Source: Pseudomonadota bacterium (GTDB lineage: Bacteria > Pseudomonadota > Gammaproteobacteria > Xanthomonadales > Rhodanobacteraceae). Taken from it: a stretch of 64,000 nt of DNA. Shown one piece after another: positions 9,066 to 17,729 of this stretch. The notes beneath the pieces were generated by a model that was not told the origin of the DNA, ran no database searches, and saw nothing but the letters and a program-made list of their open reading frames with translations. Within the stretch, counting starts at the first letter, position 1, and each line of letters starts with the position of its first letter. Where the stretch lies: positions 1 to 64,000 of the forward strand of contig JAKQJM010000060.1 in the NCBI GenBank assembly GCA_029561145.1, read 5' to 3'. Both the position numbers and the translations under genes were made by a program.

Positions 9066-9992
9066 TTAGCCAGGCATCGCGGTGTGCGCCAACGCGAAAT
9101 CGATCGCGGCGCAGACCGCGGCGACTTGCGCGGCATTGCACTGTTCGGGCGTTGCGTTCGGGCTGTCCGGATAGACCTCGGTGGTGGTCTTGTATTTCGC
9201 ATCGGTCATGCCGGCGCAGAGGCCGAGTTTTTTCAATGGATAGCGGATCACGCCTGGCGAGACCACGGTCGAGCCGATGATCTCGCCCTTGGCGTCGGCC
9301 GGAGCAATGTGGGTGACCTTGGCGACCGCGTCGATGATCGCCTGCTGGAAGCCGGGCTGCGGATTCTCCGTGTCGTCGACGAGATAGAAGCCGTCGGGGA
9401 TCTCGTCCGGCTCGTAGGCCACGCCGTCGCGTGCGGCCAGCGCGGGGCGGAATTCGGATTCATCGGTATCAGTGGTCTCGTGCAGATCGACATGCGCGAG
9501 CACGCCATCGCGGAACGGTGCGATTAGATCCATCAGCGCGGCCGACTCCGGCGCCGGACTGTTCTCGCGGAACGAACGGTTCGGATCGATTGCATCGCGG
9601 TTCCAGCGATGAATCCTTTCATAGGCCCATGGACTCACGCACGGCGCGATGACGAGATTGACCCGACCCGCATACTCGGCAGCATGCCGGTCGGCAAACT
9701 GCAGCGCGCCGTGCACGCCACTCGTCTCGTAGCCATGCACGCCGCCGGTCACGAATACGGTCGGTAATTCGTCGCGCCAATGCCGGCTCCGGATCGCGAG
9801 CAGCGGATAGCGCCTGGCGCCATCGTCGAGTTCGCCGTATTGGGTAATGTCGAAACGCGTGCGCAGGCCGTTGATCGCATCGAGCACATCCGTTTCGTAG
9901 CTGCGCTTGACGGTCTGCCGGGATCGCCATGCCGACTTCTCGGCAGCGCCCCAAGCAAGGCCCGGTGTACCAATCGGATAGGGCGTCGTCAT
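9066..9992 (-). CDS. M14-family zinc carboxypeptidase
   Basis: From the ATG at 9992 the protein has 308 residues; an adjacent GTG at 9995 is better spaced from an upstream GGAG. The zinc site is complete: His86 and Glu89 in GGVHGYETSG and His171 in VDLHETTD, with the substrate-binding DPNRSF and the general base Glu272 in TTTEVYPD. There is no signal peptide, so it probably acts in the cytoplasm, like other short M14 enzymes that trim peptides or deacylate small substrates. Specificity is not predictable. It faces the DUF1579-like gene's direction and is separated from it by 113 bases. Confidence 0.88.
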   Translation of the reverse strand: MTTPYPIGTPGLAWGAAEKSAWRSRQTVKRSYETDVLDAINGLRTRFDITQYGELDDGARRYPLLAIRSRHWRDELPTVFVTGGVHGYETSGVHGALQFADRHAAEYAGRVNLVIAPCVSPWAYERIHRWNRDAIDPNRSFRENSPAPESAALMDLIAPFRDGVLAHVDLHETTDTDESEFRPALAARDGVAYEPDEIPDGFYLVDDTENPQPGFQQAIIDAVAKVTHIAPADAKGEIIGSTVVSPGVIRYPLKKLGLCAGMTDAKYKTTTEVYPDSPNATPEQCNAAQVAAVCAAIDFALAHTAMPG

Positions 9993-10105
9993 CACGTTGC
10001 ATGCTCCACGGGAAAAGGCGAAGCGAGGCACTTTAGCATTCGCGTGAATGGCTGTCGGCTGCGGATCCGGGTCCGATCAAAACAGGCGCACCCGAAGTCT
10101 CCGGA

Positions 10106-10651
10106 TCAGTCGCGCCTGAAATCCATCAACCAGTTGGTCTGCCAGGTCTCTCCCGCGTCGGATGAATACGCCTGCTCCCAATGCGCGTGATCAGGCGCGC
10201 CGTAGGTCCAGGTGAAGCGCACGCGTATCGGGTTTCCGTCGATGCTGTCGTCACAATAGAACCGCCCGATGCCATCGTCGAAGCACCCCTTGACCGGGGG
10301 ATCAAGGCGGCCATGCGGATTGCGGCCATCAACCCACCATATCGCCCAGAGCCCGGTCGTTCGATCGTACGCGCGGACCGCCGTGGCGCGGTAGGTGCCG
10401 GAGGGGAGTTCGATCACGTTGTCCTCGACGTTGCCCGCTCCGCCCATGAGCGCGCGCGTGCAGCTCGTGCCATTGAATTCCGCCCATGCGTCCTTGCCGG
10501 GGTCGGTGCGTCGGTGGCGCACCTGCCAGCTGCCGACCATGAAGTCGAAGTCCGCCAGGCCGGACAGGTCCTCCTCGGATGCCGGCGTCGCGGGGACTTG
10601 ATGGATGTCGTCGGGATTCCCGGCGACGGGAAGATCGTGGTTCGGTTTCAT
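10106..10651 (-). CDS. DUF1579-like protein of unknown function
   Basis: The 181-residue protein contains FDFMVGSWQVRHRR near residue 36, the opening motif of DUF1579-type lipocalin-like domains, followed by alternating strands rich in Trp (GLWAIWWVDGRNPHG, FTWTYGAPDHAHWEQAYS, GETWQTNWLMDF). No signal peptide is visible. Relatives are single-domain beta-barrels with no assigned reaction; some have been linked to ligand or heme binding. It reads toward the M14 gene and may be co-transcribed with it. Confidence 0.75.
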   Translation of the reverse strand: MKPNHDLPVAGNPDDIHQVPATPASEEDLSGLADFDFMVGSWQVRHRRTDPGKDAWAEFNGTSCTRALMGGAGNVEDNVIELPSGTYRATAVRAYDRTTGLWAIWWVDGRNPHGRLDPPVKGCFDDGIGRFYCDDSIDGNPIRVRFTWTYGAPDHAHWEQAYSSDAGETWQTNWLMDFRRD

Positions 10652-11235
10652 GCGCGCAAGCCTTCGTCGTTGGAAGAGGCGACCCTGCCGGATGCGGCAT
10701 GTTGCGGATCGGGACGGCAGCGTGCGCGCGGCGACGAGACAGGCAAAGGGCCAAACGCGTCATCACTGAAGGAGCCACTTCCGGAGATTCGAGTGGACCG
10801 ATGCGAGGCTTGCAGCCGCCACGCCTTCGCTTCGCCACGACTGCGGACACGGCCAGCAGGATCCGTCGGTGTCGAACCGCCGTTCGCGCCGCTGCCGGAC
10901 AAACGGAGCACGTACGCACTGCTGCTCCATGCGCCACAAGGCGACGAACAGGCCCGGCGCCGCAGCGTCCACCCGTTGACGGAAAACCTGCTCCAGGATG
11001 AGCAGCGCACCGCACTCCTGTGAGTCGAACGACGACGGCGCCGCCTGCGCGCCGTGATCGATCGCGCTGCAGCCATGCCATCGTCCCCTGTCCGTTCCGG
11101 AATGTTCCCTGCTAGCCTCCGTCGTGGATCCTGGATGCGCGGCCGAGCCCCGCGTTGATGACGCGAGCAAGGAACGCACGCAACGGACATCATGGGCAAT
11201 GCATGGGCGACGATCGAGACATGACGAGGCAGGAA
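10652..11235. other. Intergenic region of about 580 bases, no supported gene
   Basis: Overlapping open frames on the minus strand here are Arg/Ser/Ala-rich with no recognisable domain or ribosome site. The region separates divergent genes and must hold both promoters. No clear -35/-10 pair or terminator could be assigned by eye. Confidence 0.4.
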
Positions 11236-12990
11236 ATGCGGGTCGCAACGACGGGCTTCGATCGCGATCGCGACAGGCGAGCCTCATGGCGGAACGGCCT
11301 GGTCGCCGTCCTGGTGATCCTGTCGAGCCTGCGTGCTGCCCCGGTGGCATGCGCCGATTCGGTCAGCGCGCTCGATCAGGAGTACTGGCAATGGCGTGCG
11401 CACGAGCAGCCATTCAGCCAGGATGACATCCCGCGCATTGAGCGGCCCGCGGATTTGGTCGTCGACTGGAGTCCGGCGACGGTCGCGCAACGCGTCGACG
11501 ACGTCGCCCGATTCGAGCGGCGCTGGCGCGCGCTGGCTCCCGCCGCAGCGACACCCGTTGCCGATCAAGTCGACTATCGGCTGCTCGGTTCGGCGATCGC
11601 GCGTGCGCGCTGGGAGTTGTCGATCGAGCAGGGCTGGCGACGGAATCCGATGTTCTATGTCGACCAGACGCTCGGTTCGGTTTACGCGCTGCTGCTTCAG
11701 CCGCCGCCCTTCGACACGACGCGACAGGCCGATATCGTTGCGCGGGTGAAACGCATCGCGCCGACCTTGAAGGCGGCCGAACGCAATCTCGATGACCTGA
11801 GGCAACCCTTCGCGCAGCTCGCGATCGACGCGCTCGATGGCATCCGCGAGAAGACCGGGCGCGTGCAGGCATCGCTTGCGCCGCTGCTTGCCGCGCGCCA
11901 TCGCAGGGCGCTGGACAAGGCATTGCCCGAGGCACTCGACGCGCTCGAGCATTTCCGCAGCGGGTTGCAGGCGCGGTTGGCCGACGCGCGTCGCGACACC
12001 GCCATCGGTCACGACCGTTACGACTACTTCCTGCGCCATGTCGCCTTGCTCGCCTATACGCCCGAGCAGCTGCTGGCGATGAGTCGACAGGAATGGGCGC
12101 GCTCGATGGCGTTCGAGGCTTATGCGCAGGCGCGACTTGCCGATGACGCGAAACCCGCGATCTTTGCCGATGCCGACGCCGAGATCGCGGCCGAGCGTGC
12201 AGACGAGGCGCGCATCCGCCGCTTCCTCGGCGAAGCCGGAATCCTGACCGTACCTGCAGATCTGCCGCATTACCGCAACCTGGCGCTTCCGGGCTATCTC
12301 GAGGCCTGGCAGGATCTTGGCGTGACCGATGATTTCACCGGACCGTCCCGGATCACCAAGGACAGCATCAGCTACATTCCCGCGCCGCATGCCGGTCTTG
12401 GATTCTTCAATCTCTCGCGTGCCCGCGATCCGCGCCCGATCATCGTGCACGAAGGCATCCCGGGTCATTGGTTCCAGCTCAGCCTGGGCTGGCGGAATCC
12501 GAATCCGGTCCGACGCCGCTACTACGATTCCTCGGTCAATGAGGGCATCGGGTTCTACGCGGAGGAAATGATGCTGCAGGCGGGATTGTTCGATGACAAC
12601 GCGCACACGCGTGCGACCCTCTACAGCTTCATGCGCCTGCGCGCGCTGCGCGTCGAGGTCGATGTGAAACTCGCGCTCGGCGAATTCACGCTGGCCGATG
12701 CGGCGGATTATCTCGAACGCACCGTGCCGATGGATCACGCCTCGGCACTCGCCGAGGCGGCCCTGTTCGCGAGCACGCCCGGCCAGGCCATCTCCTATCA
12801 GATTGGCAAGATCCAGATCACCGACTTGCTCGCCGATGCGCGGCGCGCTCGAGGTGCGGAGTTCTCATTGCTTGCCTTCAACGACTTCGTCTGGGCCAAT
12901 GGCAACGTACCGCTGTCGCTGCAACGCTGGGAATTGCTTGGCGACGCATCCGCCGTGCCGCAAAGCCGCGGGCCGACCGCTTCACCCTGA
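11236..12990 (+). CDS. Secreted DUF885-family metallopeptidase-like protein (first copy)
   Basis: The start at ATG 11236 is preferred: GAGG lies six bases upstream and the product then begins with a basic stretch and a signal-peptide core (WRNGLVAVLVILSSL, cleavage near CADS). The protein has 584 residues. The DUF885 metal site HEGIPGHW (His405, Glu406, His411) and the downstream NEGIGFYAEEM are intact. DUF885 proteins are predicted zinc peptidases of the periplasm or cell surface; few have been tested. It is followed after 24 bases by an S9 peptidase gene, which suggests a shared peptide-degradation operon. Confidence 0.85.
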   Translation: MRVATTGFDRDRDRRASWRNGLVAVLVILSSLRAAPVACADSVSALDQEYWQWRAHEQPFSQDDIPRIERPADLVVDWSPATVAQRVDDVARFERRWRALAPAAATPVADQVDYRLLGSAIARARWELSIEQGWRRNPMFYVDQTLGSVYALLLQPPPFDTTRQADIVARVKRIAPTLKAAERNLDDLRQPFAQLAIDALDGIREKTGRVQASLAPLLAARHRRALDKALPEALDALEHFRSGLQARLADARRDTAIGHDRYDYFLRHVALLAYTPEQLLAMSRQEWARSMAFEAYAQARLADDAKPAIFADADAEIAAERADEARIRRFLGEAGILTVPADLPHYRNLALPGYLEAWQDLGVTDDFTGPSRITKDSISYIPAPHAGLGFFNLSRARDPRPIIVHEGIPGHWFQLSLGWRNPNPVRRRYYDSSVNEGIGFYAEEMMLQAGLFDDNAHTRATLYSFMRLRALRVEVDVKLALGEFTLADAADYLERTVPMDHASALAEAALFASTPGQAISYQIGKIQITDLLADARRARGAEFSLLAFNDFVWANGNVPLSLQRWELLGDASAVPQSRGPTASP

Positions 12991-13014
12991 TCCGCACCGG
13001 AGTTTTCGACGTCC

Positions 13015-15243
13015 ATGATCCCGTATCCGCGAGTGTTGTCATCCTGTCTGGTCGCGTGCGCACTCGCCTGCCCGCTTCCGGTTTGCGCGATCGACAAGGT
13101 CGAGGCCACCAAACCGCCGCGCGCAATGACGATCGAGCGCCTCTACAGTTTGCCGTGGGTCATCGGCACGGCACCGGAGAACCCGCAATGGTCGCCGGAC
13201 AGTCGTCGCCTTGCCTTCCTCTGGAACAACGAAGGCACGAACTTTCGCGATATCTGGATCACCGATGTGGCGGATGGCAAGCCCGTGCGCCTGACAGCCA
13301 TGCCGCGTCCGCAGAATCCGGCCAGTCCCGGCACCGACATCGCCCAACTCGAACAGGTTGCGCGCGCCGAATCCGATCGCGGCATCTCCGAACTGCTCTG
13401 GGCGCCCGATGGCCGCCACCTCGTCTTCAGCCTGCACGGCTCGCTCTACCAGGTGCTGCCCGGCCAAACCGCACAGCCGCTCGGGAACACCGGTGCGCAC
13501 GGATCCGACATCGCTGCCTCGGCCCGTGCCAGGGCCATCGCCTACCTGTCCGATGGCGATCTTTGGCTCATGGACTTCAAGTCAGCCAAACGCGTCGCGC
13601 GCAAGATCCGCTCGCCGGGCAAGCAGGACGTTTCGATCGAATCGTTCGCCTGGTCCGGCGACGGCACGCATCTCGCATTCGTCGAAGCCGATGCGTCGAA
13701 CGTGCCGACGCGCGGCATCCCTGATTACCTTGCCGACGAGGCCCGCCTCGTCGGAACGAAGCGGGCGTTCCCCGGCGAACCCTCGCCGTCACGTCGCGTC
13801 GGCGTGATTGCGACAAGCGGTGGGGATGTGCAATGGATGGATCTGGGCGGCAGTCCGCTCGACCCGATCTTCAGCCTGCGCTGGTCGCCGGACAGCCGGC
13901 ATCTGCTGGCCGACACGAGCGACCTCTACATCAAGCATCGCCGGCTGTTGATCCTCGATCCGGCCGATGGAAAATCGCGATTGCTGCTGCAGGAAACCGA
14001 TCCGCGCAACGTCACCGCCGAATGGTGGGCCGACTGGGCGCCCGATGGCGACGGCATCTATTTCAGTTCCGATCGCGACAACGACTATCACATCTATCGC
14101 CAGGCTTTGACCGGCGGCGAGCCGACGCCGATCACGTCCGGCGATTGGGCCGTGTTCTCGGCAAGCCTGTCGTCCGCCGGGGATTCCCTGTTTGTCGTCA
14201 GCAACGAAGGCAATGCCGAATCACGTCGCGTGTATCGCGTGCCGCTCGCTGGCGGTGCGACCCGGCTGCTGACGCCGGCGCAGGGCGCGCACCATCCCGT
14301 GGTTTCGCCCGATGGCAGGTATCTCGCGGACGTGTATTCAAACGATGTCACGCCGCCCGATCTGCATATCCAGTCGACCGTTGGCGCAAGTGCATCCCCG
14401 ATGCGTCGTCGGCAGGTCACGCATTCGCCGCTGGCCGAGTTCAACGACTACCACTGGGTCGCGCCGAAGTACGTCGTCTTCAAGAACATCAACGACGGCA
14501 CGCCAGTGCACGGGCGACTGACCCTGCCGCCGGATTTCGACCGCGCGAAGAAGTACCCGGCGATCCTCGGCTCGGTCTACAGCAACTCGGTGCACAACGA
14601 GTGGGGCGGCCGTGTCTATCATCCGACCTGGGCAATCGACCAGTTCCTTGCCCAGCAAGGCTACGTCGTGATGAATGTCGACATCAGCGGCAGTTCCGGC
14701 TACGGCAAGGCATTCCGCCAGCGCATCGGCCAGGACTATGGCGGAGTCGATGTCGACGATCTCTACAGCGCCACGCGCTATCTGGCCGCCGAGGGCTTCG
14801 TCGATCCCGCGCGTATCGGGATCTGGGGCAGCAGCTACGGTGGCCTGCTGACGACGATGTCGATGTTCCGCTATCCGGATGCCTACCGCGCAGGCGTCGC
14901 GGCGGCTCCGGCGACGAATGTGTTCCACGCGATGACCGGCGAGATGCAGACGATGATGGCACCGCAGGATCATCCGGCGCAGTACGCGAAATCCTCGCCC
15001 TACCTGCGCTCGGGCGAACTCAAGGGCCACCTCATGCTGATCCATGGCATGCGCGACTCGATCGTCCTGTTCAAGGACTCGGTCACGCTCAGCCAGCGCT
15101 TGATCCTGCAAGGCAAGGATGTCGACTTCGTCGTCCTGCCGGACGCCCCGCACGGCTGGGACACCAAGGGGCTTGCCCAGACCCGCCATGCCTTTCGCAA
15201 GCTCTACGAGCACTTCCAGCGTTATCTCGGACCAACGCCATAG
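13015..15243 (+). CDS. Secreted S9-family prolyl-oligopeptidase-type peptidase
   Basis: The 742-residue protein starts with a signal peptide (LSSCLVACALACPLPVCA). Residues about 40-480 form a beta-propeller with repeated WSPDSR-type blades (NPQWSPDSRRLAF, SLRWSPDSRHLL). The C-terminal hydrolase domain has Ser607 in WGSSYGGL, Asp681 in HGMRDSIV and His713 in DAPHGW, the complete DPP-IV/acylaminoacyl-peptidase triad. It likely cleaves dipeptides from peptides taken into the periplasm, working with the DUF885 protein encoded just upstream. Confidence 0.93.
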   Translation: MIPYPRVLSSCLVACALACPLPVCAIDKVEATKPPRAMTIERLYSLPWVIGTAPENPQWSPDSRRLAFLWNNEGTNFRDIWITDVADGKPVRLTAMPRPQNPASPGTDIAQLEQVARAESDRGISELLWAPDGRHLVFSLHGSLYQVLPGQTAQPLGNTGAHGSDIAASARARAIAYLSDGDLWLMDFKSAKRVARKIRSPGKQDVSIESFAWSGDGTHLAFVEADASNVPTRGIPDYLADEARLVGTKRAFPGEPSPSRRVGVIATSGGDVQWMDLGGSPLDPIFSLRWSPDSRHLLADTSDLYIKHRRLLILDPADGKSRLLLQETDPRNVTAEWWADWAPDGDGIYFSSDRDNDYHIYRQALTGGEPTPITSGDWAVFSASLSSAGDSLFVVSNEGNAESRRVYRVPLAGGATRLLTPAQGAHHPVVSPDGRYLADVYSNDVTPPDLHIQSTVGASASPMRRRQVTHSPLAEFNDYHWVAPKYVVFKNINDGTPVHGRLTLPPDFDRAKKYPAILGSVYSNSVHNEWGGRVYHPTWAIDQFLAQQGYVVMNVDISGSSGYGKAFRQRIGQDYGGVDVDDLYSATRYLAAEGFVDPARIGIWGSSYGGLLTTMSMFRYPDAYRAGVAAAPATNVFHAMTGEMQTMMAPQDHPAQYAKSSPYLRSGELKGHLMLIHGMRDSIVLFKDSVTLSQRLILQGKDVDFVVLPDAPHGWDTKGLAQTRHAFRKLYEHFQRYLGPTP

Positions 15244-15421
15244 CAGCCCCGCCGGCAAGGCCCGAACGGGGCCGCCTGCCTGCAAATCCTCGCCTTTGCC
15301 TTGCCCGCGAGTCCGTTGCAACAGGCCATCGGAGTACAGTCCGGTCGGAACTGGCGCTGTTTTCCGTTGCTATGCATGAACCAGGTGCCGTCGTTCGACG
15401 GCCACATTCCGGGAGAGGGCA

Positions 15422-16705
15422 ATGCAGATCAAGCGAGTGGTGGCGGTGGGGCTGATTGTGCTGTTGGGGGCTTGCGGCGCCGGCGGATCGGGAGGTGGAT
15501 CGGCAGCCGCGGTCACCCCGGCCAAGCAGGGGCCGCACGCGAAGGCGGTCACCAGGCAATTTTCGGTCGAGATGGACAAGCTCGTCGTCGACGAGAAGAC
15601 CTATGTCGACGGCCTGGCAATGCGTTTCAAGGACGGCGCCGCCGCGGCCTTGAGCGAAACCCCGATCAGCACCTGCAGCAAGCTTGCCGTCGTCGCGAGC
15701 AGCCGTTCCGATTTCCAGACCGCAGCGCTCGGCGACAAGCCGGTGCTCATGCTGGTGCGCAACGGGGAACACCCGCAAGGCGCCATCCTGCTCGTCGAAC
15801 CTTATTCCACGACGACCCTCGAAGACGCTTTCCCGGCACTCGTCACCGACGGCGATGCGCTGCTTGCTTCGGGTGACGTCGGCGATGCCGGCTGGGGCAG
15901 TATCGACGCGACCAAGTACGGTGCCGAAAAGTCGCCTCACGTGCGCCTGGATGTGAAACTCCCGTATGCGACACGCAACGATGCCGACCCGGTCGCGGCC
16001 GATGCCAGCCCGGAAGCGAAGTGGCTGCGCGAGCTCCAGGCCAAGGCAGGCAGCGATACGCAAGCTGCCGTCGATGCCAGCCTCCAGGTCGATACCGAAG
16101 ACTATCGCAGCTCGATGACCAGCAGCCGCTGGTTCGACGTGCTCGGCAACTGGAGCAGCTTCAGCGTCGTCGCGCTCGCCACCGACAAGGGCTGCGCGAC
16201 GATGGTACTGCGCGAGCCCGGCTTCGCTGGCGGCTACAGTGAAGCGATCATCGAAACGCAGATGGTCGGCGACGTGCGCAAGGTGACCTCGGCGCAAACC
16301 GAGAGCATGGACAGCGTCGAAGGAGACTACTTCGTCGGTCGCATCGAGCATCCGAAACTCGGTTCATTTCCCGTCGTCGACGCGCGCGCCGTCGCCGAGG
16401 AAGGCGTCGGCCTCGTCGTGTATTTCAGCGACAAGCCGATCGGCGCCGAACCGTTCGAATCGCTGATCGCGAAGCAGCGCGTGATGCGTGCGGTCAGCAG
16501 TTTCCAGTCCGGCAGCCAGTACTGGTTCTCGCAGTATGAATTCGGCGGACCGGGCGTGCCGGTCGAACAGGTCGACGCGGGCAACTCGACGTCGAATCCG
16601 TCGATCGACGAAAAGGAGATCGCGGGCCTGATCAAGCTCGGTGAGGGCGAAGGCCCGCGCATCGCCGTGAACTTCCGCCTGCCGTTGGCCAAGGCCACCC
16701 GATAG
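15422..16705 (+). CDS. Putative lipoprotein of unknown function
   Basis: The 427-residue protein has a lipobox (VLLGAC, Cys18) followed by a Gly/Ser-rich linker, so it should be lipid-anchored; residue +2 is Gly, so outer membrane sorting is likely. The mature part has no family I recognise. It contains repeated Asp/Glu-rich strands and a C-terminal segment naming basic residues (LPLAKATR). The gene stands alone, 178 bases after the S9 peptidase, and ends at a strong hairpin. Confidence 0.7.
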   Translation: MQIKRVVAVGLIVLLGACGAGGSGGGSAAAVTPAKQGPHAKAVTRQFSVEMDKLVVDEKTYVDGLAMRFKDGAAAALSETPISTCSKLAVVASSRSDFQTAALGDKPVLMLVRNGEHPQGAILLVEPYSTTTLEDAFPALVTDGDALLASGDVGDAGWGSIDATKYGAEKSPHVRLDVKLPYATRNDADPVAADASPEAKWLRELQAKAGSDTQAAVDASLQVDTEDYRSSMTSSRWFDVLGNWSSFSVVALATDKGCATMVLREPGFAGGYSEAIIETQMVGDVRKVTSAQTESMDSVEGDYFVGRIEHPKLGSFPVVDARAVAEEGVGLVVYFSDKPIGAEPFESLIAKQRVMRAVSSFQSGSQYWFSQYEFGGPGVPVEQVDAGNSTSNPSIDEKEIAGLIKLGEGEGPRIAVNFRLPLAKATR

Positions 16706-16719
16706 CCAGGGAATAGCCG

Positions 16720-16754
16720 CGGGCCGGGTTGCAGCGCCACTGCAATCCGGCCCG
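16720..16754. terminator. Hairpin between convergent genes
   Basis: Bases 16720-16734 and 16740-16754 form a 15-pair stem with one wobble and a five-base loop (CGCCA). There is no T run on either side. Its place between two convergent stops suggests a bidirectional transcript end or 3' stabiliser. Confidence 0.6.
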
Positions 16755-16817
16755 GGCGATACTGTGGCGGGCCGCCTCCGCGAAAGACGTCGCCGGTCGC
16801 GACCGGGTCACTTGCGC

Positions 16818-17411
16818 TCAGCCGCCGGCCGCATCCTCCGCAGCGTCCTTGTCGCGGACATCACGGAGATCACACGACGTCGCGTCGCCAGCGTGGCGCT
16901 CGATGCGCTCCTGCAATTCGTGGATCCGTTTTGGCTCGATGTGTCCGAAGCCGGTTTCGCCGGTGGATTGCGACAGCTGCATCGCGCGCTCGGCACAAGG
17001 CCAGTTGTCGAGCGTCGCGTGCGCTTCGGCAAGCTGGAAGTACGGCAGGTAATCGGTGTACCACATGCCGTACGTGCGCTTGTGCATGCGCGGCACCGGT
17101 TTCATGTCGATCGACTGACTCAGCTGGACGACCGCGCGGCGCGCATCGCCGGCTTCGAGCAGGGCCTGCGCGTAGGCGAAATGGAAATACCAGGGCAACA
17201 GCTTGCGCGTGGTCGAGCCATCGAGTCCGCACTGGACCAGCACCTTGCGACGCAAGGCATCCGCCTCGGCGGGCTGCAGGCTGAAAGACTGATCGGCGCC
17301 GACGGAACCAGCTGCCTGATCGCCAGGCGAAGCTTCCGCCCCTGTGCACGCCGGCGCGACCAGCGCGAGGGCAAAAACGAGAACCAGCGTTGAAGTCGAC
17401 GTCCGCAACAT
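16818..17411 (-). CDS. Putative lipoprotein with helical TPR-like repeats
   Basis: The 197-residue protein begins with a hydrophobic signal and a lipobox-like VAPAC (Cys22). The mature part is helical with TPR-like pairs (FHFAYAQALLEAGDARRAVV, then YFQLAEAHATLDNWPCAERAM). An acidic, Ala-rich tail (DKDAAEDAAGG) ends it. Such proteins scaffold envelope complexes, but no partner is evident here. It is convergent with the preceding lipoprotein gene. Confidence 0.65.
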   Translation of the reverse strand: MLRTSTSTLVLVFALALVAPACTGAEASPGDQAAGSVGADQSFSLQPAEADALRRKVLVQCGLDGSTTRKLLPWYFHFAYAQALLEAGDARRAVVQLSQSIDMKPVPRMHKRTYGMWYTDYLPYFQLAEAHATLDNWPCAERAMQLSQSTGETGFGHIEPKRIHELQERIERHAGDATSCDLRDVRDKDAAEDAAGG

Positions 17412-17729
17412 GAGGAAGCTCCTGCACGGTCCTTGCCGCGAATGGCATCAGACGGATAGCGGAATGATACGCCCGCGGGTTTGCCTGCACGCCGAAGCCC
17501 GGCAATGGGGTCCGCGTGGATACATGTGTTCCCGGTAGGCGGGCCTGATCGCCGGATCGGTTCCTGTGTCGCTTGGCCAAGCTTGCCGCGCAATCGCTTT
17601 GCACGCATGACGAATGGCCCATAAGGCGAGGTATTTTTCGTCATTGCGGCGTTTTGCAGTGACCTCTTACCCGTGCAACGGCATTTTTGCAGGCCTAGGA
17701 TGGCGCCTCACTTCCAGGCGGGACCCATC
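17412..17729. other. 318-base divergent intergenic region
   Basis: This lies between two divergent secreted-protein genes and must contain both promoters. A run of AT-rich sequence near 17630-17660 (ending in GAGGTATTTTTCG) is the most likely promoter area for the plus-strand gene. No repeats or small genes were seen. Confidence 0.35.

Noticed and set aside
10648-11199. 183-codon minus frame
   Set aside because: The translation is Arg/Ser-rich with no recognisable domain and no ribosome site.
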